From Isoptericola sp. BMS4 (lineage in GTDB: Bacteria; Actinomycetota; Actinomycetes; Actinomycetales; Cellulomonadaceae), in NCBI RefSeq assembly GCF_011634835.1, contig NZ_SIRP01000001.1:1641643-1705642 (forward strand): a DNA stretch of 64,000 nt, written 5' to 3'. Both the position numbers and the translations under genes were made by a program. Below, in pieces: positions 57,890 through 64,000 of this stretch; positions within the stretch are counted from its first letter, which is position 1; each line of letters begins with the position of its first letter. The notes beneath the pieces are model-generated. The model had not been told where the DNA came from. It searched no databases and saw only the letters and a list, made by a program, of their open reading frames with translations.

Positions 57890-58920
57890 CCGCCGCCGCC
57901 CCGACGACCGTGGGGGTGGTGGGCCTCGGCCTGATCGGGGGGTCGCTCGCCCGGCTCCTCGCGTCCCGCGACGTCGAGGTCGTCACCACGGACGTCGACC
58001 CGGCGGCCCGCGCCGCGGCGCGCGCCGCGGGCCTGCCGGTCGCCGACGACGTGGCCGGCGTCTGCGGGGCCCGGCCGGAGGTGCTCGTGCTCGCCGTGCC
58101 CCTGCGGGCGGTGCCGGCCACCGCCGAGGCCGTGGCCAGCGCCGTCGACGCGGCCGACGGGCCCGGCCCGACGGTCACCGACGTCGGCAGCGTCAAGGGC
58201 CCCGTGCGCGCCGCCGTCGAGGCCGCCGGCCTGGGACCGCGCTACGTGGGTGCGCACCCGATGGCGGGCACCGAGCACAGCGGGTTCGACGCCTCGTCCC
58301 GGGACCTGCTGGACGGCGCCGCGTGGGCCGTGACCGTCGCGGAGGGCACCGGGACGGGCGGCGCGCCCGGGACCGACCCCGATCGCCTCGCGCAGGTGCT
58401 GGCCCTGGTGACGGGCCCGCTCGCGGGCACGGCCGCCGTCGTCACGGACGAGCAGCACGACGAGGCGACGGCGCTCGTGAGCCACGTGCCGCACGTCGTG
58501 GCCACGCAGCTGCTCAACGCCGTGGCCGGGGCGCCCGTGCGGGACCTGGCGCTCGGCCTGGCCGCGGGCAGCTTCCGGGACGGCACGCGCGTGGCGCGCA
58601 CCGACCCGGCGCGCACCGAGGCGATGGTCGTCCAGAACGCGGCGTGGGTGGCGCCCGCCCTGCGCAAGGTCGTGCGCGACCTGGAGGTCGTCGTCGCGGC
58701 CCTGGAGACCAACGCCCCCCTGCACGGCTTCTTCCACGCCGCGGACGACGTGCGTGCCGGCAGGCTGCGGGACGCCGACGCGGAGCGGGTCACGTCCGAG
58801 TCGCTCATCGACGGCTGGCCCCGGCGGCTCGTGGAGCGCTGCGGCGCCGGCGCCGTCGTCGTCGGGATGGACCCCGGGAGCGGCGACGGCGCGCCGGGCG
58901 CCGCCCGCCTCCGGGGCTAG
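57886..58920 (+). CDS. tyrA: Prephenate dehydrogenase
   Basis: 344 residues. NAD-binding VGVVGLGLIGGSLARLL, catalytic-region GAHPMAGTEHSGF with the key His, and the helical C-terminal domain. Makes 4-hydroxyphenylpyruvate for tyrosine. GTG 57886 overlaps pheA (GTGA). The stop codon TAG sits in the palindrome CTAG, which also provides the stop of the convergent gene. Confidence 0.96.
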   Translation: MTAAAPTTVGVVGLGLIGGSLARLLASRDVEVVTTDVDPAARAAARAAGLPVADDVAGVCGARPEVLVLAVPLRAVPATAEAVASAVDAADGPGPTVTDVGSVKGPVRAAVEAAGLGPRYVGAHPMAGTEHSGFDASSRDLLDGAAWAVTVAEGTGTGGAPGTDPDRLAQVLALVTGPLAGTAAVVTDEQHDEATALVSHVPHVVATQLLNAVAGAPVRDLALGLAAGSFRDGTRVARTDPARTEAMVVQNAAWVAPALRKVVRDLEVVVAALETNAPLHGFFHAADDVRAGRLRDADAERVTSESLIDGWPRRLVERCGAGAVVVGMDPGSGDGAPGAARLRG

Positions 58921-59279
58921 CCGGGCGTCCGTGCGCCGCCCTCGGTGCCGCCGGCGTCGTCGGTGCCGGCGGTGTCGTCCGCGCCGTCGCGGCCCCGGCG
59001 GGGCCGGCGCGCCGCCGGCCGCGGCGGCAGGCGCCGCACGGACTCCACCTGCGGGCCCGGCACGTCCTCCTCCACGCCCGCCGTCGGCCCGCCGCGGGCG
59101 GGGTCGCGCCGCAGCCGCAGCCCGTCGTCGTCGACGGCCACCACCACGCCGACGACGTCGGTCCACACGTGGCCGCTCGCGGCCGCCTCGTCGGTCGTGA
59201 GCCGCCGGCGCACGACCGCACGCGTACCGACGGGCAGGTCTCGCCAGGTGGACGATCTGGGGGTCGAGGGCGGGGGCAT
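58917..59279 (-). CDS. SH3-like small protein
   Basis: 120 residues. TWRDLPVGTRAVVRRRLTTDE and TDVVGVVVAVDDDGLRLRRD resemble the N-terminal beta-barrel domain of some actinobacterial GNAT proteins; here it stands alone with a basic/acidic tail. Function unknown. ATG 59279. Convergent with tyrA, sharing the CTAG stop site. Divergent from fdxA. Confidence 0.65.
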   Translation of the reverse strand: MPPPSTPRSSTWRDLPVGTRAVVRRRLTTDEAAASGHVWTDVVGVVVAVDDDGLRLRRDPARGGPTAGVEEDVPGPQVESVRRLPPRPAARRPRRGRDGADDTAGTDDAGGTEGGARTPG

Positions 59280-59401
59280 CACCTGAGCGATACTAGAGTT
59301 CGGTGATGAGGGCCGGTCCGCCGGTCCGCCGCACCACACCGCATGGGCCGCGGTGCGGACCCGCTCCGTGCCGTGCCCTCGTGACCTGGAAGGTACCCGC
59401 A

Positions 59402-59719
59402 GTGACCTACGTGATCGCTCAGCCGTGCGTCGACGTCAAGGACAGGGCGTGCATCGAGGAGTGTCCCGTGGACTGCATCTACGAGGGCTCGCGCTCGCTG
59501 TACATCCACCCCGACGAGTGCGTGGACTGCGGCGCCTGCGAGCCGGTGTGCCCGGTGGAGGCCATCTACTACGAGGACGACGTCCCGGAGCAGTGGAAGG
59601 ACTACTACCGCGCCAACGTCGAGTTCTTCGACGACCTGGGCTCGCCCGGCGGGGCGGCGAAGATGGGCGTCATCTCCAAGGACGACCCGATGATCGCCGA
59701 GCTCCCGCCGCAGGCCTGA
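59402..59719 (+). CDS. fdxA: Ferredoxin, 7Fe/8Fe type
   Basis: 105-residue FdxA-type ferredoxin. Cluster motifs CIEECPVDCIYEG and CVDCGACEPVCPVEAI supply the cysteines for one [3Fe-4S] and one [4Fe-4S] cluster. Electron carrier in the cytoplasm. GTG 59402 with GGAAGG upstream. It precedes dapC by 20 bases, as fdxC precedes dapC in mycobacteria. Confidence 0.97.
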   Translation: MTYVIAQPCVDVKDRACIEECPVDCIYEGSRSLYIHPDECVDCGACEPVCPVEAIYYEDDVPEQWKDYYRANVEFFDDLGSPGGAAKMGVISKDDPMIAELPPQA

Positions 59720-59739
59720 GCCGGCGCCGCGGACAGCCC

Positions 59740-60906
59740 GTGGGTTTCGCCGACCTCAGCTCCCTCGCCTACCCCTGGGACACCCTGGGGGACGTGCGCG
59801 CCACCGCCCGTGCCCACCCCGGCGGCGTCGTGGACCTGTCCATCGGCACGCCGGTGGACCCCACGCCGGGCGTGGTGCGCGAGGCCCTGGCGGCCGCGGT
59901 CGACGCGCACGGCTACCCCGCCACGCACGGCACCCCCGCGCTGAGGGAGGCCGTGGCGGGCTGGTTCGCGCGTCGCCGCGGCGTGCCCGGGCTCGACCCG
60001 GACGCGGTGCTGCCCACCGTCGGCTCCAAGGAGCTGGTGGGCCTGCTGCCGTCGCTGCTCCGCCTGGGGCCCGGGGACGTCGTCGTGCACCCCGAGACGG
60101 CCTACCCGACGTACGACGTGGGGGCGCGGCTCGCCGGGGCGACGCCGCTGGCGACGGACGACGTCGAGGCCTGGGCCGGGCGGCGTGACGTCCGCCTCGT
60201 GTGGGTGAACTCACCCGGGAACCCGACGGGCGAGGTGGCGGACACGGACCGGCTGCGCCGCGTCGTCGACGCGGCGCGGGAGATCGGGGCCGTCGTCGTG
60301 GGCGACGAGTGCTACGCGGAGCTGCCCTGGTCGCCGCGGTGGGTCTCCCCGGACGGCACGTCCCGGGTGCCGAGCCTGCTCGACCCGCGGGTGACCGGCG
60401 GCAGCCACGAGGGGCTGCTGGTGGCGTACTCGCTGTCCAAGCAGTCGTCGATGGCGGGCTACCGGGCGGCGTTCGTCGCCGGGGACCCGGGTCTCGTCGG
60501 CGCCCTGCTGGCCACGCGCAAGCATCTCGGCATGATCGTGCCGGCGCCGGTCCAGGCGGCGATGACCGCGGCGCTGGGCGACGACGCGCACGTCTCCGCC
60601 CAGCGGGAGGTCTACGGGGCGCGCCGCGCCGCCCTCTCCGAGGCGCTGCGCGGGGCCGGTTTCGCGATCGACGGCTCCGAGGCGGGGCTGTACCTGTGGG
60701 CCCGGCCCGCCGACGCGTCGCCGGGGCCGGCGGGCGCGCCGGCCGGCGCGACGTCCCGCGAGCTGGCCGCGTGGTTCGCCGGGCTGGGGATCCTCGTCGG
60801 GCCCGGCGAGTTCTACGGCCCGGCGGGCCGGCACCACGTGCGGGTCTCGCTCACCGCTCAGGACGACGCCGTGGCACGGGCTGTGGCGCGCCTCACATCC
60901 TCGTGA
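59740..60906 (+). CDS. dapC: Succinyldiaminopimelate aminotransferase
   Basis: 388-residue class I aminotransferase which makes N-succinyl-2,6-diaminopimelate in lysine and peptidoglycan biosynthesis. PLP site SLSKQSSMAGYRAAF (the lysine in SK forms the aldimine), NSPGNPTGEV and RVSLTAQ near the end (substrate Arg). Assignment to DapC rests on motifs and its place after fdxA. GTG 59740. Confidence 0.93.
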   Translation: MGFADLSSLAYPWDTLGDVRATARAHPGGVVDLSIGTPVDPTPGVVREALAAAVDAHGYPATHGTPALREAVAGWFARRRGVPGLDPDAVLPTVGSKELVGLLPSLLRLGPGDVVVHPETAYPTYDVGARLAGATPLATDDVEAWAGRRDVRLVWVNSPGNPTGEVADTDRLRRVVDAAREIGAVVVGDECYAELPWSPRWVSPDGTSRVPSLLDPRVTGGSHEGLLVAYSLSKQSSMAGYRAAFVAGDPGLVGALLATRKHLGMIVPAPVQAAMTAALGDDAHVSAQREVYGARRAALSEALRGAGFAIDGSEAGLYLWARPADASPGPAGAPAGATSRELAAWFAGLGILVGPGEFYGPAGRHHVRVSLTAQDDAVARAVARLTSS

Positions 60907-60936
60907 CCCCGCGATAGGCGGAGGATAGGCAGGGGA

Positions 60937-60966
60937 TTGGAACACCTTGGTGTTGAGGGGTAGGTT
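60937..60966 (+). promoter_or_regulatory. gltA promoter
   Basis: TTGGAA (60937-60942) and TAGGTT (60961-60966) with an 18-base spacer make a plausible sigma-70-type promoter 133 bases before gltA. The leader ends GGAAGGAAG before the ATG. Confidence 0.5.
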
Positions 60967-61098
60967 CGACCGCAGGCCGAGGTCGTCCTGGAGCGCGCCA
61001 CGGTCGGTGCGCCCCGGGCACTCCGTCCCAGAGTCACGAGTCACGCGCCCTCCGGGTCCCGTCGCCGGGAGCCGCCGGGCCCGTCACGGAAGGAAGAC

Positions 61099-62421
<1,323 letters not shown>

Positions 62422-62440
62422 CCGTCAGGCCGTAGGCCGA

Positions 62441-62541
62441 CGGGTCGGGATGGTCGTGTCGCGAGGCGTCCATCCGGTCGCTCGTTCCTCGCGACCTCCC
62501 GCCAGGCCCGTCCAGCCTCTCGACACGACCATCCCGACCCG
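62441..62541. repeat. 101-bp element with 21-bp perfect terminal inverted repeats
   Basis: Arms 62441-62461 and 62521-62541 are exact reverse complements. Pairing continues inward at GAGGC/GCCTC, and a second inverted pair (GTCGCGAGG near 62458 / CCTCGCGAC near 62487) lies inside. No coding content. It looks like a MITE/REP-type element or an oversized terminator after gltA; CGTGTCG is shared with the arms of 9451-9509. Confidence 0.75.
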
Positions 62542-62569
62542 ACGGCGGGGGCGGTCGTGGGGTGCGGCC

Positions 62570-62592
62570 GCGTCCGGCGCACGGCCGGACGC
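62570..62592. terminator. Hairpin downstream of the lysozyme-fold-like gene
   Basis: GCGTCCGG (62570-62577) and CCGGACGC (62585-62592) pair with a 7-base loop, between gltA and the convergent membrane gene. Could end transcription from either side. Confidence 0.45.
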
Positions 62593-62633
62593 GACGATCG
62601 TCCTCGTTCGTCGGATGCGCGCGGTGGCCGACC

Positions 62634-63527
62634 CTAGTCGCGGGGGAGGGTGACGGTGACCCGGCCGGCGGGCTGGTCGTCCCCGTCGTCGACGGCGGAC
62701 CAGGTGCCGGCGTCGCGCGTCCACGCCCGGTCGCCGGCGCGGACCTCCGTCGCGCCGGTCACGGAGGCCGTCGCGACCGCCCAGTGCGCCACGACCCAGG
62801 TGGCGGTGGTGGTGTCGCCGCCGAGCGCCGCGGCGTCGACACGGACCACGCCGTCGTCGCCGGCCGACGTCGCGTCGTGCAGGCCGAGGTCGCGCGCGAG
62901 CCGGTCGGACAGCACCTCCGCCCCGCCGGCGCCGTCGGTCGCCGCCTCGTCCTCGTCGGACGGCAGCGAGCAGGTCACGGCGGTGGGGGAGTGCCCCGTC
63001 ATCGCCGACGCCCAGGCACGGGCCCGGGTCTCGTGCTGCGCGTACGCGTCCGGGAACCCCGAGCGCTGCACCGCCTGCGCGGCGACCGTGACCTCCAGGT
63101 CCTGGTAGCCGTCGACCTCGACGAGGCCGTCGTAGAACGCGCCCGTCGAGTACACCGGGTCGAGGATCTGCTCCGGCGTGCCCCAGCCCTGCGACGGGCG
63201 CTGCTGGAACAGACCGAGGGAGTCCCGGTCCCCGTAGTCGATGTTCTCCAGCCGTGACTCCTGCAGCGCGGTCGCCAGCGCGATCGTCGCCGCACGGGCG
63301 GGCAGGTCACGCTGCAGGGACGTCCCGACGAGCAGGGCCGCGTTCTCGGCCTGCACGGGCGTCAGGTACCAGTCGGTGCCGTCCAGCGCCGCGGCGCAGC
63401 GCACCGGCCGCGAACGGTCGTCGAGGGCGCGCAGCGTCCACACGACGCCGACCGTCGCGGCGACCCCCACCACCAGCACGCCCGCGACGGCGGCGTACCC
63501 CCGCCGCGGGCGACGTCGTGCGGACAC
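62634..63527 (-). CDS. Membrane-anchored lysozyme-fold-like protein
   Basis: 297 residues. One N-terminal TM helix (AAVAGVLVVGVAATVGVVWTL), then an extracellular domain YLTPVQAENAALL ... RAATIALATALQESRLENIDYGDRDSLGLFQQRPSQGWG, a conserved actinobacterial family with a lysozyme-like ExxxQRPSQGWG core (often mislabelled heavy metal transporter). Enzymatic activity is unproven. GTG 63527. Same strand as dapD, 32 bases downstream of it. Confidence 0.85.
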   Translation of the reverse strand: MSARRRPRRGYAAVAGVLVVGVAATVGVVWTLRALDDRSRPVRCAAALDGTDWYLTPVQAENAALLVGTSLQRDLPARAATIALATALQESRLENIDYGDRDSLGLFQQRPSQGWGTPEQILDPVYSTGAFYDGLVEVDGYQDLEVTVAAQAVQRSGFPDAYAQHETRARAWASAMTGHSPTAVTCSLPSDEDEAATDGAGGAEVLSDRLARDLGLHDATSAGDDGVVRVDAAALGGDTTTATWVVAHWAVATASVTGATEVRAGDRAWTRDAGTWSAVDDGDDQPAGRVTVTLPRD

Positions 63528-63559
63528 CGTCCGGTCCCCGTCCCGCGGTCCGGCCGGCG

Positions 63560-64000
63560 TCAGTTGGCGTGCAGGGCGGCGTTGAGCTCCACGCCCACGC
63601 CGCCGCGCCGCAGGGCCTCGACCGCGCCGGTGCGCGAGTTCCGGCGGAAGAGCAGGTTGTCGCGGCCCGCCAGGTCGCGGGCGGCGACGACCAGCGGGTC
63701 GCCGTCGGCGCCCATCTCGCCGAGCACCGTCACCTTGGTCCCCGCGGTGAGGTAGAGGCCCGCCTCGACGATGCAGTCGTCGCCCAGGGGGATGCCCAGA
63801 CCGGCGTTCGCGCCGAGCAGGGAGCGCTCGCCGACGCTGATGACGATCTTGCCGCCGCCGGAGAGCGTGCCCATGATCGACGCGCCGCCGCCGACGTCGG
63901 AGCCGTCGCCCACCACGACGCCGGCCGAGACGCGGCCCTCGATCATCGACGAGCCGAGGGTGCCGGCGTTGTAGTTCACGAAGCCCTCGTGCATCACGGT
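63560..64000 (-). CDS. dapD: Tetrahydrodipicolinate N-succinyltransferase (3' part)
   Basis: C-terminal part of DapD, the enzyme before DapC in the succinylase branch of lysine biosynthesis. Left-handed beta-helix hexapeptides ([38 protein letters not shown]) and the actinobacterial C-terminus with [16 protein letters not shown]. The ATG-like codon near 63997 is internal; the true start is beyond the window. Confidence 0.93.
   Translation of the reverse strand, partial: TVMHEGFVNYNAGTLGSSMIEGRVSAGVVVGDGSDVGGGASIMGTLSGGGKIVISVGERSLLGANAGLGIPLGDDCIVEAGLYLTAGTKVTVLGEMGADGDPLVVAARDLAGRDNLLFRRNSRTGAVEALRRGGVGVELNAALHAN

Noticed and set aside
62634-63527. Heavy metal transporter
   Set aside because: This is a database habit for the family; the sequence has one membrane helix and an extracellular lysozyme-like core, with no metal-binding motif.

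Overview
This is a chromosomal segment of a high-GC actinobacterium. Mycothiol biosynthesis (mshB), a large NAD-type glutamate dehydrogenase, many GTG starts, third-position GC bias and -10-like hexamers 6-8 bases before start codons (leaderless mRNAs) all point that way. The gene content suggests Micrococcales (Cellulomonas/Promicromonospora-like); genus is inferred only. No tRNA, rRNA, CRISPR array, intact transposase, integrase or prophage was seen.

Left third (1-27 kb). The window opens inside a large glutamate dehydrogenase, then dedA facing nhaA, a DUF1697 gene, a PhoH2-type PIN-ATPase, and a divergent FUSC exporter/MarR pair. The MarR-fumC gap holds no gene but several inverted repeats and an orphan iron box. 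Next come fumC, a second DUF1697 gene, carbonic anhydrase, a sugar kinase and xseB. An ABC-F / TetR / FAD-monooxygenase block separates xseB from xseA. Then ispH faces rmuC, followed by an ABC ATPase-permease pair, a GNAT protein, a pentapeptide-DinB protein and ychF.

Island at the end of ychF (27.25-28.78 kb). higB, higA and an alpha/beta hydrolase are translationally chained. They lie between two copies of the last 33 bases of ychF, which suggests a small insertion into the 3' end of ychF that restored the reading frame. This is the most interesting locus here.

Middle (28.8-42.5 kb). A VOC/WYL divergent pair has a clear palindromic operator. Then a second VOC gene, a decayed SRPBCC remnant, a PAP2 phosphatase, a small membrane protein, a hydrolase/TetR divergent pair with a perfect operator, a GNAT protein and a 68-aa conserved protein. 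An ABC export system of two FtsX-like permeases (the first frameshifted) and two ATPases follows.

Right third (42.7-64 kb). An oligopeptide ABC importer has a fused OppD-OppF ATPase. Then a BCCT transporter, typA, mshB and a small membrane protein; a coupled chain of VanW protein, ACT-like protein, pheA and tyrA; a small SH3-like protein, ferredoxin, dapC, gltA, a lysozyme-fold-like membrane protein, and the start-truncated 3' part of dapD. The typA-mshB-fdxA-dapC order resembles the conserved mycobacterial Rv1165-Rv1178 neighbourhood. Main themes are peptide and osmolyte uptake, aromatic and lysine biosynthesis, TCA enzymes (fumC, gltA) and cell-envelope functions.
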